The notes beneath the pieces are model-generated. The model did not search any database, was not told where the DNA came from, and saw nothing but the letters and a program-made list of their open reading frames with translations. The position numbers were made by a program, and so were the translations under genes. Positions 43,512 to 55,170 of a DNA stretch of 64,000 nucleotides are shown here, piece by piece (the first letter of the stretch is position 1; the number at the start of each line of letters is the position of its first letter). Source of the DNA: Phocoena phocoena (lineage: Eukaryota > Chordata > Mammalia > Artiodactyla > Phocoenidae). Where the stretch lies: the NCBI RefSeq assembly GCF_963924675.1, contig NC_089234.1, positions 27,705,668-27,769,667 on the forward strand. Reading direction: 5' to 3'.

Positions 43512-46282
43512 CTGGGATTTTCATAATAATTGTGTTAAACTTTATATCAATTTGAGGAGAACTGACACCTTTAGTATATTAAGTCTTAGTCTTCCAACTT
43601 GTGAATATGACATGCCTCTCCATTTTTCAAAAAGATCTTCTTTGATTTCTTTCATTAGCATTTTGTAGTTGTCAGCATACAAGTTCTGCCCATGTTTTGT
43701 TAGATTTACACTTGAGTATTTCACTTTATTTCTGAGCAACTATGAATGATATTTTAAATTTGTGTCCATATGTTCATTGCTAGTATATAAAAATACAATT
43801 GAGTTTTGTATATTTATCTTGTGTCCTGCAACCTTCCTAAATTCACTCATTAATTCTAGGAGATTAAAAAATTTTTTTTATATTCCTACTTAGGGATTTC
43901 TTAAGTAGACATAATGTCTTCCTTTGTCATCTATATAGCTTTTCTTTTCTTCTCTTACCTTACCATCCTGGCTAGAACTTTAAGCATTATGTTGAATTGG
44001 AGTGGGGAGACTGGACATCCTTACTTTGTTCCTGGTCTTAGGTGGAAAATATTCAGTCTTTCACCATTAAGTATAATGTTAGCTCTAGGACTTTTATGGA
44101 TGCTCTTTATCAAATTGAGGAAGTTCCCCTCTATTCCTATTTTTCAGAGAGTTTTTATCATAAACAGGTATTGAATTTTGTCAAATGATTTTTCTGCGTC
44201 AACTAATATGTCCATGTGGTTGTTCTTCTTTAGCCTGTAAATAGGGTAGAATACATTGACTGATTTTTAAATACTGAACCAGCCTTTCATGCCTGGAATA
44301 AACTCCAATTGGTTATGGCATATAATTCTTTTTATATATTGCTGGATTTGCTTTGCTAGTATTTTGTTGAGGATTTTTGCATATATTCATGAGGGATACT
44401 GGTTTGTAGTTTTCTCTTTTTTGGATACTGTCTTTGTCTGGTGAGATCCAGGTAATATTAGCTTCATAAAATTAATTGGGAAGTCTTCCTTCCTCTTCTA
44501 TTTTCTAGAAGAGATTGTGTGGCACTACTTTTCTTCTTTAAACATTTGGTAGCATTCTACAGTAAAACTGTCTGGGCCTGGAGATGTCCTTTATACAAAT
44601 TTTAAAATTATTAATTCAATTTCCTTAATAGTTAGAATGCTATTAAAATGATCTATTTCATATTGGATGAGTTGTGGTAGTTTGTGTTTTTCAATGTGTG
44701 TAGAATTGTTCATACTATTCCCTTATCCATTTGATGTCTGCAGGGTCTGTAGTGATATCTCCTGTTCATTCCTGATACTGGTAATTTGTGTCTTCTCTCG
44801 TTTTGTTTGTTGGTCTTGCTAAAGGCTTGTCAATTTTATTGATCTTTTCCAAGAACCAGATCTTTGTTTCACTGATTTCCTCAATTTTACTGTTTTCAAT
44901 TTCATTGATTTCTGCTCTTGTCTTTATTATTTCCTTCTCTTGCTTGTCTTATGTTTATTTTGCTTTTCTTTCTCTAGATTCTTGAAGTGGGAGCTTGTAA
45001 TATTGATTTGAGATTTTTACTCTTTTCTAATGCATGACTTTAGTGTATAAATTTTCCTTTCAGCACTGCTTTAGCTGTGGCCCATAAATTTTTTTATATT
45101 GTATTTTCATGTTCATTCAGTTCAGTGTATTTTTAAAGTTTCCTTTGAGACTTCCTCTTTGACCAATGGATTATATACAAGTGTGTTGCTTTGTTTCTAA
45201 GTGTTTGAAGAGCTTCTTTTTATCTTTATGTTATCATTCCATTCTTTAAAATTTCACTTGTGGTCAGTGAACACATCATAAATGATTTCAATTCTTTTAA
45301 GTCTGTTGAGGTTTGTTTTATGGCCCAGGATATGGTTTATCGTCGTGTTAAGTCCCACATACATTTGAAAATAATGTGTATTCTGCTGTTGTTGGATAGA
45401 GTGCTCTGTAAATGTCAATCAGATTCTGTTGGTTGATGCCTGTGTTGAGTGCTGATTTTCTTCCTAGTTGTTCTATCAGTTATTGAGAGGGGATGTTTAT
45501 GTTTTCAACCATAATTTTGTATTTGTCTGTTTCTCCTTTCAGTTCTATCAGTTTTTGCCTTAACACATCTTGCAGCTCTATTGCTTGGTGCATACACACT
45601 TAGGATTGTACATCTTCTTGATGGATTGACCCTTTTATCACTATATTACATCCCTGTCTCTGTTAATCTTATTTGCTCTGTAATCTACTTTATCTGATAT
45701 TAATATGGCATATAGACTGATATACATATGAACTCATGTTTTTTTGATTAATGTTTTTATGATATATCTTTTCCATCCTTCTGCTTTCAATCTGCCTCTA
45801 TACGTAGGAGATACATTTGAAGAGTGGTCCTTGTAGGCAGCATATAATTAGGTCATATTTTTAACTATTCTGCCTATCTGCCTTTTAATTTGTATACTTA
45901 TACATTTACATCTAATGCAATTATTGATATATTAAAGCCCAAGTCTGCCTTTTTATTTTCTGTTTTTTTTGTTCATTCTGTTTTTCTTCTCTGTTTTCAT
46001 TTCCCTGTCTTTCTGCGGTTCACTTGAACATTTTTTAGAATTCTGCTCTTATTTTTCCATGACGTTTTTGAGGGTACCTCTTTCCATAGCTTTTAAAAAA
46101 AAATTGTTTCTTTAGGTATTATGTTATAAATGCATAACTTATCACAGTCTACTGGTGTCATCATTTACCAGTTCAAATGAACTGTAGAAACTTTACCTCA
46201 TTTTACATCCCTTTATCCTCTCACTTATAATATCATTGGCTTAAATATTTCCTTTATGTACATCAAACAGTGTTGTAATTTT

Positions 46283-46486
46283 TTTTTTTTTTTTTGTGGT
46301 ACGCGGGCCTCTCACGGTTGTGGCCTCTCCCGTTGCAGAGCACAGGCTCTGGACGCGCAGGCTCAGCGGCCATGGCTCACGGGCCCAGCCACTCCACGGC
46401 ATGTGGGATCTTCCCGGACCGGGGCACGAACCCGTGTCCCCTTCATCGGCAGGCGGACTCTCAACCACTGCGCCACCAGGGAAGCC
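46283..46486 (-). mobile_element. Young short-form CHR-2-type SINE, minus strand
   Basis: Perfect 15-bp TSD 'cagtgttgtaatttt' at 46268-46282 and 46487-46501. The body is very similar to the SINE at 32.6 kb ('ggtacgcgggcctctcac', 'ggaccggggcacgaacccg'). Confidence 0.96.
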
Positions 46487-47026
46487 CAGTGTTGTAATTT
46501 TGCTTCAACAAACATAATTTAGATAACTCAAGTGGAGAAGGAAAGTCTATTATATCTACCCATATTTTTGCTTAGCATGTTCTTTCTTCCTTCCTGATGT
46601 TCCAAAGTTCCTTCTTTTATCAATTCCTTTCTATTTTGAGAATTTTCTTTAGCCATTTTTTTAGGATAAGTCTGCTAGTGACACGTTCTCTTTGTTTTCC
46701 TTCATCTGAGAATATCTTGATTTCCCCTTCATTTCTAAAGGATATTTTCTTTGGATGTTCTAGGTTGACAGTTATTTTTTTTCAGCACTTGAAAAAAATG
46801 TTGTGCCACTTCTTTCTTACCTGTTTGGTTTCTGATGAGAAATCCACTGCATTTGAATTGGTTTTCATCTATAGATAAAGTGTCATTTCTCTCTCCTTTC
46901 AAGAGTTTTGTCTTCAGTGTTTAAAAGTTTGACTATGATGTGTCTTGGTGTGGGTTTCCTTAGGTTTATCCTGTTTGGAATTCACTCACCTTCTTGAAAC
47001 TGTGGGTTTATATCTTTTGCCAATTT

Positions 47027-47557
47027 TCAGGGAGTTTCTGCCATTTTTGAGTACTTTTCCAGCCCTGTTCTCTTTCTTTTCTCCTTCCGAGACTCCAGTG
47101 ACAAATATGTTAGAACTTTTGTTATAGTCCTGCAGTCTGTTTTCAGTGTTTTTTCTCTGTGTTGTTCAGATTGGGTAATTTCTACTGTTCTATCTTCCAG
47201 TTCACTGATTCTTTCCTCTGTTCTCTCCATTCTGCTTTTGAGCCCATCCACCGAGGTCTTTGGTTCTGTTACTGTATTTTTGAGTTCTAAAATTTCCATT
47301 TAGTTCTTTATATTTTCTATTTCTTTGTTAAGACTTTCTATACTTTTGCCAAAACTTTCTATTTTTTCATTTGTTTCAAGTGTGTTCATAATTGTCCACT
47401 GAGGCATTTTTGTGATGGTTCCTTTAAAATTTTTGTCAAATAATTCAGACATTTTTGTCATCTCAGTATTGGCATCTAATGTCTTTTTTTCATTCAGTTT
47501 GGGATCTTCCTTGTTCTTGGTATTATGAGTGATTTTTAAAAATTGAAACTTCAACAT
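47027..47557 (-). pseudogene. L1 ORF1 relic (coiled-coil part)
   Basis: Minus-strand codons from 47557 give an N-terminal/linker piece with 'NEKIESFGKSIESLNKEI' and, across a stop, from 47299 'MEILELKNTVTE' and 'RMERTEERISELEDRTVEI'. The heptad-like Leu/Ile/Glu pattern and 'ERISELEDR' are hallmarks of the L1 ORF1p coiled coil, the RNA-binding chaperone that trimerises. Stops and frameshifts break it. The C-terminal region continues to about 46600 without a frame. Confidence 0.85.
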
Positions 47558-47639
47558 TTTGGGTATTATAAGACTTGATTTTAGTTAAATCTTCTGTTTT
47601 TGCTGGCTTCCTCTGATGGTCCTCTAGCTGAAGAAGGGG

Positions 47640-48130
47640 GAGAGAACTGCTTTGTAACTGCAAGGTGGAATAGAAGTTCAGGTTTCCCACTTGGCTTCTC
47701 TTCTTGTTACTACTGGATGGAGGTGAAAGTTCCAGCTCTCCACTAGGCCTCCTCTGATACCTTCCTGGCTGCAAGGGGGTAGGAGTACTTTGTTACTGTT
47801 ACCCACATGGCTTTCATTGACACCATGGAGGCATGAAAGTCCTAACTCTACTAAGCCTCCTCTGATACCACCCCAGTCTGGAGGGGAAGGGTTGCTTCAT
47901 TGCTGCTGGGTGTGGATAAAAGTCCAGGCTCCTCATGCGGTCTTCACTGACACTGTGCAATGGGGGTGTGTTACCACTGGCAGGTATGAACATCCAGGCT
48001 TCCTTCTTAGCCTTCTCTGACACCATCCTACAGAGGGCTGGGATGCCTCCTTATGGACTGGTGAGAGTAGAAATCTAGGCTTAGCACTTGCCCTTGCTGG
48101 CATGGGTGGGAGTGGAGTCACAGGTTTTTC
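47640..48130 (-). repeat. Tandem-like ~75-85-bp units in the L1 5' UTR
   Basis: Repeated pattern '(g/a)aaagt(t/c)c(c/t)aggct...cctc(c/t)tctgacacca' at about 47670, 47728, 47836, 47920, 47988 and 48068. Each is followed by a G-rich stretch. The units are diverged. Confidence 0.55.
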
Positions 48131-48661
48131 TGTGGCATTTGGCTAGAGTTGAGCAGTTGTCTAAAAGCTGTCTTGCTAGGCTGCCCCTTTCCCAGTTCTT
48201 TGACTAGAGAGCAGGCTTTCACTGGAACTTTTTTTTTGATCTGTACTTATTGGTGTTTCTGGGTTGCTAGCCTCTCTAGCTCTAGGTCTGAGATACATGA
48301 GGTGAGACAAAAAGAAAACAGGCAACTCACCACTATGTTGTTCCTTGGGTTTCAAGTTCCCTAGCTGCCTTCTTCTCTCCACTTTTCAGAGTTTTCTGAT
48401 GTTTGCTTTATGTATTATGTCCAGGAGTTTTAGTTGTAATTAATGGAAGAAATTGGGAAAAGTATGTCTACTCTACCTTTCTAGGATAGGAACCTCTTTT
48501 TGATCATTTTGATACCCATCAGTTGGCTGAGCCTCTGACATATCAGGCACGGTGTAGTCACTGCAGCATGGTAAAGATATATGAATTATGGCTCCTATAT
48601 ACCAGGACCTCACCACTTAGTGGAATAGACAGCCATGTCTTGTTTAGTCTGGCACATAGTT

Positions 48662-48918
48662 AGGAGCATGGTTTGAACTCAGATAGGACTGGGTCTCAAT
48701 TCCAGCTCTGCCACTTGCAAGTTCTGTGACCCTGGATAGGTAAGTTAACCTCTCTGAACCTCAGTCTCCTCACTTGTAAAATATGGGATAGATTAGGACC
48801 AATCTCATAAGCTGTTGGTGGCTTAAAGTAAATGAAATAGTGCATGTAAATCACGTTGCATGGTGTCAGCACATAGCAAGTACTTAGTAAATATTAGTTG
48901 GTGTTGTTTTCATTGTTA
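48662..48918 (+). repeat. MIR SINE
   Basis: 'ccagctctgccacttgcaag', 'taagttaacctctctgaacc', 'cacttgtaaaatatgggat', 'gtcagcacatagcaagtac'. Full length. Confidence 0.93.
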
Positions 48919-49131
48919 CAAGGCAGGCTGGGCCAAGTGTAATTATTCTCCCTCAGTCTGTCCTCTCCAGACAGAGGAGGTCTTTTGGCTTACTTTGTGT
49001 CCACTGCCTCTTTCTCCTCCTTGATCAACTGTGGGAACCTTTTCAACCTTGTGAAGGGATTGAGATGGATGTTGCACAGGATGAGGAGGGAACATAATGT
49101 TTAGTATCTGTTTTCACTCACTCATTCCTTT

Positions 49132-49344
49132 GTTTCTTTTTTTAAAATTTTGACTCAGCCTCAGTTTCTTAAATATTTATTTATTTGGCTGCACCGGGTC
49201 TTAGTTGCGGCATGCGGGCTCTTAGCTGCGGCATGTGGGCTCTTAGTTGTGGCATGTGGGATCTAGTTCCCTGACCATGGATTGAACCAGGGCCCCCTGC
49301 ATTGGGAGTGTGGAGTCTTAACCACTGGACCACCAGGGAAGTCC
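49132..49344 (-). mobile_element. CHR-type SINE, minus strand
   Basis: Perfect 13-bp TSD 'cactcattccttt' at 49119-49131 and 49345-49357. Body of ~25-bp repeated 'cttagttg(c/t)ggcatg(c/t)ggg' units, B-box complement 'ggattgaaccagggccc', head 'ccaccagggaagtcc'. Confidence 0.93.
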
Positions 49345-49357
49345 CACTCATTCCTTT

Positions 49358-49690
49358 ACTTATTCATGAATTCCTTCAGCAAATCTTTGTTGAACAATAA
49401 CCCTGTGCTTGGCACCATGCAGGGAGCTTATAATCTAGCAGGATAGGCATCTCAGTAATGATAATATGGGGTAAACTCTAAGTGCCAAAAAGAATACAGT
49501 TAGAATACTCTTGAGAGTTCAGAAGAGAGAGAAATCACATTTGGATAGAAGAATCAGGGAGGGATTCATGGAGAAGGGCACATCTGAGCTAGACTTCAAC
49601 AGGTAGACATGGAGGAAGAGCATGAGATGAGCAAGGAAACAGAGAAAGTAAGGTATAAATTATCCTTAGGAAAAAGAAAATAGTATGGTT
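49358..49690 (-). repeat. L2 LINE 3' region, minus strand
   Basis: 'ttgttgaacaataaccctg', 'ccatgcagggagcttataat', 'catggagaagggcacatctg' match reverse L2. It probably continues at 50330-50735 after an inserted repeat. Confidence 0.75.
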
Positions 49691-49794
49691 TGACTAGAAC
49701 ATGGTGTATTTGTAGGGGGGTAGAACGAGAGGTGACTGGATAGTATGTTTGGGCTAATATTTGGAGAGATTTGAATATCAGGTGTATCAGTCAG

Positions 49795-50240
49795 GGTGAG
49801 GGTTGACTGCAAGCAGCCAAATTACAGTAGTTTAAACACAGAAGGGTTTATTTTTCTCTAAGTTAAATATAACCTCAGAGTTTGGTGATCTGAGATTGAT
49901 ATGGCAGCTCTACTGCCACCAGGGACCCAGGCTCCTTATATCCTACGCAAGTGCTTCCATCTTTAAAGTTGCCTCATGGTCCAAGACGGCTGCTGGAGCT
50001 CCAGCATTCCAGAAATGGAGGAAAAAGTAAGGGAAGACAGGGAATCTGTCCAGCTATCTGCTCTCTTTATGGAACCTTCCAGGAAGTGGCACCCAACAAT
50101 TTGCATTCACATGTTATTGGTCAGAACTTAGTCACATGACCATTTATTTGCAAGGATATGAAGAAATATAATTTTTAAAACTCTGGGCATATTGTTCTCC
50201 TGGATAAGACATGATTTCTATCGCTAAAGGTAAAATGAGA
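49795..50240 (+). repeat. Mid-repetitive element, family unresolved (copy A)
   Basis: 'ggttgactgcaagcagcc', 'agggacccaggctccttat', 'gcctcatggtccaagacgg', 'ggtcagaacttagtcacatg': a layout shared, in the same orientation, with the split repeat at 58.7/60.9 kb. Possibly an old DNA transposon or LTR. No intact frame. Confidence 0.55.
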
Positions 50241-50329
50241 ATGAATACCAAGTAGGCAACTGGAAGTCTCTGCAACATCAGAGTAAGGGGGGGCTAGACT
50301 TAATTCATCTTGCAGTGGGAGTCCTGTGG

Positions 50330-50735
50330 GGGATTATTTAGCCAGAGATTGGCACAGTCCAAGTTGCTGACTACAAAGATTAGTCTGGGAGTGTGGAGAA
50401 AAGACTGTAGTAGAAAGAGACTAGAGGCAGAGAGATCATTTAGGAGGTGATTTCACCAGTCAAGGAGGGAAGTGATGAAGATATGAAATGGAAAGTGAAG
50501 GGGACAGAGGGGAGACATATTTCAGGAGTATATCATTAGGGTGGCAGTTGATTGGATGTGAGGGTTAAAATAAGCCACAGACTGATTTTGCAATGGGAAA
50601 CTCAGACAATTGACCAATAGATATGGAATTGGATGTGGGGCCATTTCTGGAAAGAGGGAAATCAGAAGAAGAACTTAATTGGGGCCAGGTGATGAGCTTG
50701 GTTTGGAACAAGAAAGAGGTTCAGGCAGAACTTAT
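50330..50735 (-). repeat. L2 LINE continuation, minus strand
   Basis: 'gtctgggagtgtggagaaaag', 'gatcatttaggaggtgat', 'gcagttgattggatgtgagg' fit reverse L2 ORF2 text upstream of the 49.4-kb piece. Confidence 0.65.
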
Positions 50736-50868
50736 GTCAATGGTTCTCAAAGTGTGGTCCCCAGACAAACAGCATCAGCATCATCTGGGAACTTGTTAGA
50801 AATGCAAATTCAGATCTAGTGAATCAGAAACTGTGGGGTTGAGGCCTAACAATCTGTTTTAACAGACA
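50736..50868 (+). repeat. MER5A-type hAT (Charlie) element
   Basis: 'caatggttctcaaagtgtgg', 'cagcatcagcatcatctggg', 'acttgttagaaatgcaaatt', 'gaatcagaaactgtgggg'. The 3' terminus is replaced by the adjoining L1. Confidence 0.92.
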
Positions 50869-52655
50869 CACACTGTATTTCTATAAACTAGCAATAAAAC
50901 AATAGGAATAGAAAATTTTAAAACATACCATTTACAATAGCATCAAAAGTACTACTTAGGGATTAAGCCGACCAAAGATATGCAAGACCTATACTCTGAA
51001 AACTACAAAACATTGCTGAGAGCTATTAAAGAAAACCCAAATAAATGGAGAAATATTATGTCCATGAATTGGAAGACTCAATATTGTTAAGATGTCAATA
51101 CTCACTAAACTGATCTATAGACACAATGCAATCTCAAAATCCCAGCAGGTTTTTAATTTGCAGATATTGACAAATGGATTCTGAAATGTGTATGGAAATA
51201 CAACAGTCCTAGAATAGCCAAAACTATGAAAAAGAACAAAGTTGGAAGGCTTACATTACCTGCTTTCAAGACTTATAAAGATACAGCAATACACAGTGGT
51301 ACTAGTATAAAGACAGACAAACAGATCAATGGAGCTGAAGAGTCCAGAATAAACCCACGCATAAATGCCTAATTGATTTTTGACAAAAGTACCAAGGCAA
51401 ATCAATGGGGAAAGGAGAATCTTTTCAACAAATGATGCTGGAATAATTGGATAGCCATACGCCAAAAAAAAAAAAAAAAAAAATTAACCTTGACCCTTAC
51501 CTCACACCACACACAAAAATTAACCTGTAAAGGATCATAGACCTAATAAAAGAGCTAAAACCATAAACTTCTATAAGAAAATGTAGAAGAAAACCTTAGT
51601 GACTCTCGGTTTGGCAAAGATTTCTTAAATATGTCCAAAAAAGGGCAAATAATTTAAAAAATCAATAAATCAGACTTCATCAAATTAAAAATGTTTGCTC
51701 TTCAAAAGATATTGTTTAAAGAATTAAAATGTAAGACATATACTGAGAGAAATTATTTGCAAAATACATATCTAACAAAGCCCGTGTGTTCTAGAATATA
51801 TAAAGAACACTTATGGCTCAATAGTAAGAAGACAACAACTCAATTTTTTAAATAAGCAAAAGATTTGAACAGACATTTAACCCAAGAAGATAAATGGATA
51901 GAAAATAAGCACCTGAAAAGCTGCTCAACATCATTAGTTATTAAGGAAATAAACATTAAAACCACAATGAGATACCACTACATACCTACTGGAATGATTA
52001 CGATTAAAAAGACTAATCACACCAGACAATAGTAAAGATGTGGAGCAAGAGGAATTCTCATACTCTGCTGATGTCTGTGTAATATGGTGCAACCAACTTG
52101 AAAAACAGTCTGGCAGTTCCTTAAAAAGTTAAACATACTCTTACCATCATGACCCAGCCATTTCACTTCTAAGAGAAATAAAAGTACAAAGTTTTTACAC
52201 AAATGTTCTCAGCAGCTTTATTTGTAATTGCCCCAAACTGGAAAACCAAATGTCCATAAACTAGTGAATGGAGAAACAAACTGCTATATACTCGTACAAT
52301 GGACTACTACTCAGAAATAAAAAGGAATGAGCTCTTGATACATGCAGCAAAATAATTATGCTGAATGAAATAAGCCAGAAACAAGAAAGAGGTACATATT
52401 TTATGATTCTATTTACACAAAACTCTAGAAAATGCAAACTCATCTATAGTGACACAAATAGGTTAATGGTTACCTGGGAATGGGAGTGGAGGTTGAGGAG
52501 AGGAAAAAGAGGGATTATAACGGAAACTAGAAGCTTTTTGGGGATACGGATATGTTCATTATCTCGATTGAGGTGCTGGTTTCATGAGTGTATTCATATG
52601 TCAAAATTTATCCAATTGTTCACTTTAGATATGTGCAGTTTATTGCATGTCAAGT
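50869..52655 (+). mobile_element. Old L1 (L1M-type) ORF2 3' half plus 3' UTR
   Basis: L1 ORF2 landmarks in order: 'ttggaagactcaatattg', 'acagatcaatggagctgaag', 'ggaataattggatagccat', 'gcaaaagatttgaacagac', 'aatgagataccactacatac', 'gtacaatggactactactca', then a 3' UTR ('ggttacctgggaatgggag'). An A run at 51463-51482 is expanded. Frames are broken throughout, with no TSD seen. Confidence 0.9.
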
Positions 52656-52955
52656 ACACCTTGTATTGGAATTGGACAGACCTCGGTAGACTCTAGCTCC
52701 TTCACTCATGTGACAAGTTTCTTGCATTGAGTCTCCAATGCCCTGTTTTCAAAATGAAGATAATTCTACCCACTAACAGGGTAGAATATTTGTGCTCTGT
52801 AAAATACCTGCACCAAATGACTTCCAAAGTTGTTCGTTTCTTTATGGTCTCCACCTACACCTCACAGTTCCTCATCTTACAGATAAAGAAATTGAAGTCC
52901 AGAGTGGGTGAGTGATGTACTCCAGGTCATAGGACTCCACATTCTTGACTTGAAA
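52656..52955. repeat. Two MIR fragments in opposite orientation
   Basis: 52656-52790 reads + ('gtattggaattggacagacc', 'gttttcaaaatgaagataat'). 52845-52955 reads - ('catcttacagataaagaaa', 'actccaggtcataggactcc'). Confidence 0.6.
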
Positions 52956-53679
52956 CCCATGGGACCACTGGACAGGTCCATAGATGGGCCTCAGTGGGTA
53001 TGGAACTCTTAAAATCATATGCAGACTGGATATGAGTGTGTGATGCGTGTTTTTCCTGGAGCAAGTGTTCATTATTTACATTGGCATCTCCAAGGGATCC
53101 AGGATCTAAAAAGGTTAAGAACTTCTGCTCAAAGGTCAGTTGTACTTATTTTTCCCGAAGTGCCTTGATTCATGCCTCCCCGTACTCTTAGCCATCTGTC
53201 TTCCCATCACACACCTTCTTCCAGGACATAGTTTTACTATTTCTCTGCTGACTAACCAGTCTGAAAACCAGGAAACTTGCTTCATGGTCTTACCTCAGAT
53301 CACTCATTCACTCCACAAGCAACTGCTCATTACCTGCAGGTCCAGTCCACACCATATATCTGGTACAGGGAAGGACCCAAACATGGATAAGGATCCCAGC
53401 TTGAAGGAGCTTATGGTCAGGTAAAGGAGTAGGCAGGAGCAGAGATAACTATGATAGATACAGTCTATGATGGGAAACATGAGAGAAGGGGCACAAGCAA
53501 AGGTCATCTGGAAAGACTGCATTTGGACTGCCTCATAGTGCACCTTGGTGAAATTTCTCCATCCATATGTCTGTTCATTCAGAGAAGTACAACCCTCAGC
53601 TTCATCTTTATTCTTCAAACCACCACAACTTGCCTTCCACCCACCACTTTGATGAAATGCTTTCCTCCAGGTAAACCAC
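52956..53679. other. Gene-free stretch with a weak L2 trace
   Basis: About 53355-53470 resembles minus L2 ('ccagcttgaaggagcttatgg'). The frames of 94-104 codons here lack motifs. Confidence 0.4.
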
Positions 53680-54374
53680 CAGGAACCCCTTGCCCTTTTT
53701 TACAGACTCTGCCATTTTTATCTTTGATGCTCTCTCTGTGACACTGAGCTGTGTTGGCTGGTACTCTGTGGGTCTCCTTCCTCCCTTGGCTTCCCTGACA
53801 GCAGCATCTCCTTCTTTCTCCTGCCTCTCTGGGATCTCTTCTTTCTCACTCCCAAGCTCCTGTTAACGATGGTATTTGCCATAGTTCCATCCACAGCCCA
53901 CAACTCTTCCCTTTCCACATACTCACCCCAATGACCTCATCCAGGCCCATGGCTCCCCTGACCAAATTCACACAGACAATCCCCATACCGTTTTTTTTCC
54001 ATCCAGCCTTTCTCAGAGCTTAGCTCTGAACAACTGACCAGCATCTCCAGCTGGATTCCTTAAGAATCTCAATTTCAACTCATCTACAACGAACTTACCA
54101 CCCTCCCCGTGAATCCATTTGTGTTCCCAGAATCAGTCACCCAACCGGAAACCTGGGAGTCATTGTGAATGCCACCTTTTTTATCACCTCTTTTCATCCA
54201 AGCAATCACTAAGTCCTGTGAATTTTACCTTTCAGAAGCTTTTAAACTGGCTTCTCCTTTTCCATCTCTGCTGCCGTTGTCCTAGTTGTACCCTTACCAC
54301 ATCTTTCTTGAATACCTGCAGTAGCCATCTCACTGCTCTTTCTACTGGTCTCTGCCCATCCCAATCCAGCCTAT

Positions 54375-54572
54375 AATAGCTATAACAACAGTTAATCTTC
54401 ACCAAGGATTGCTACATGCCAGTTCTACCCATATTATCTCAGTGCATTCTTAAAACAACTCCAAGAGGCAGGCACTGTCATTAACCCCATTCTACAGATG
54501 AGGGAATTGAAGCACAGAGAGGTTAGGTCACTTTTTAGTAACACAGCTAGTAAGTGGCATGCCAAGATTATT
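54375..54572 (-). repeat. MIR SINE nested in L2, minus strand
   Basis: 'atctcagtgcattcttaaa', 'ctacagatgagggaattg', 'aagcacagagaggttagg', 'acacagctagtaagtggc'. Confidence 0.9.
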
Positions 54573-54744
54573 CTAAAATGCAAATTTTAATTATGCCACA
54601 CACTGTCCTAAAATCCTTAAAGGCTCCCCATCCCCTTAATACAAAAACTCAAATTTTTTAGCACAGTAGTTCAGACCTTCAGATCTGAGCCCTGCCTACC
54701 TCTCCTGTGTCAACTTTGCCTCTGGGTTTTGGTACATGCTGTTC

Positions 54745-54953
54745 CTTTTTTTAAATTTTATTTATTTTTAAATTTTTTTGATGTGGACCACTTCTAAAGT
54801 CTTTATTGAATTTGTTACAATATTGCTTCTGTTTTATGTTTTACTTTTTTGGCCGCAAGGCATGTGGGATCCTAGCTCCCCGACCAGGTATCAAACCCAC
54901 ACCTCCTGCATTGAAAGGTGAAGTCTTAACCACTGGACTTCCAGGGAAGTCCC
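54745..54953 (-). mobile_element. CHR-1-like SINE with extended tail, nested in L2, minus strand
   Basis: TSD 'catgctgttc' at 54735-54744 and 54954-54963. The long 3' part 'gtctttattgaatttgttac' and 'aatattgcttctgttttatg' precedes the tRNA-like part ('aggtatcaaacccacacc', head 'gacttccagggaagtcc'). This long-tail form is known in cetartiodactyl genomes. Confidence 0.88.
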
Positions 54954-55170
54954 CATGCTGTTCTTTCAACCAGAAACTCCCCTTTCCCTACATGTTCCCC
55001 TTCCTTTTTTTTTTTTTTGCCTTGTAACCCCTACTCATTCTTCTCAAAGCTCAGGCATTGTCTCATACACAGGAGCCTTACTTCACTGTGAATGCCCCAC
55101 CCTCCCCAGCTCAGGTAGGTGCCTTGGTGGACACTATAATGTGCTGTCCGATTCCCTTCAATGAAGGACT

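Larger units (their letters stand above)
41098..48498 (-). mobile_element. Near full-length ancient L1, minus strand, with 12-bp TSD
   Basis: Flanked by 'tttgatcatttt' at 41086-41097 and 48499-48510. Reading the minus strand from 48498: 5' UTR with tandem units (to about 47640), ORF1 relic (47557-46560, coiled coil then C-terminal region), spacer, ORF2 relic (about 45950-41750; endonuclease, RT and C-terminal parts in order), and 3' UTR ending in A-rich sequence at 41098. Removing the three SINEs leaves about 6.45 kb, the normal L1 length. Every frame is broken, so it is inactive. Confidence 0.88.
53680..55170 (+). repeat. L2 LINE, long + strand relic with nested MIR and SINE
   Basis: L2 ORF2 order: 'ctccttcctcccttggcttcc', 'ctcctgcctctctgggatc', 'aatgacctcatccaggccc', 'gaaacctgggagtcattgtg', 'agcaatcactaagtcctgtg', 'cttaaaggctccccatccc', then L2 3' text after the SINE ('tcaaagctcaggcattgtc'). 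About 1.1 kb without its insertions. No intact RT frame. Confidence 0.85.

Noticed and set aside
46256..46522. Three overlapping frames sharing 'HGSRAQPLHGMWDLPGPG'-like text
   Set aside because: They are translations of the SINE; the same peptides recur at 32.6, 33.3 and 36.7 kb wherever that SINE sits.
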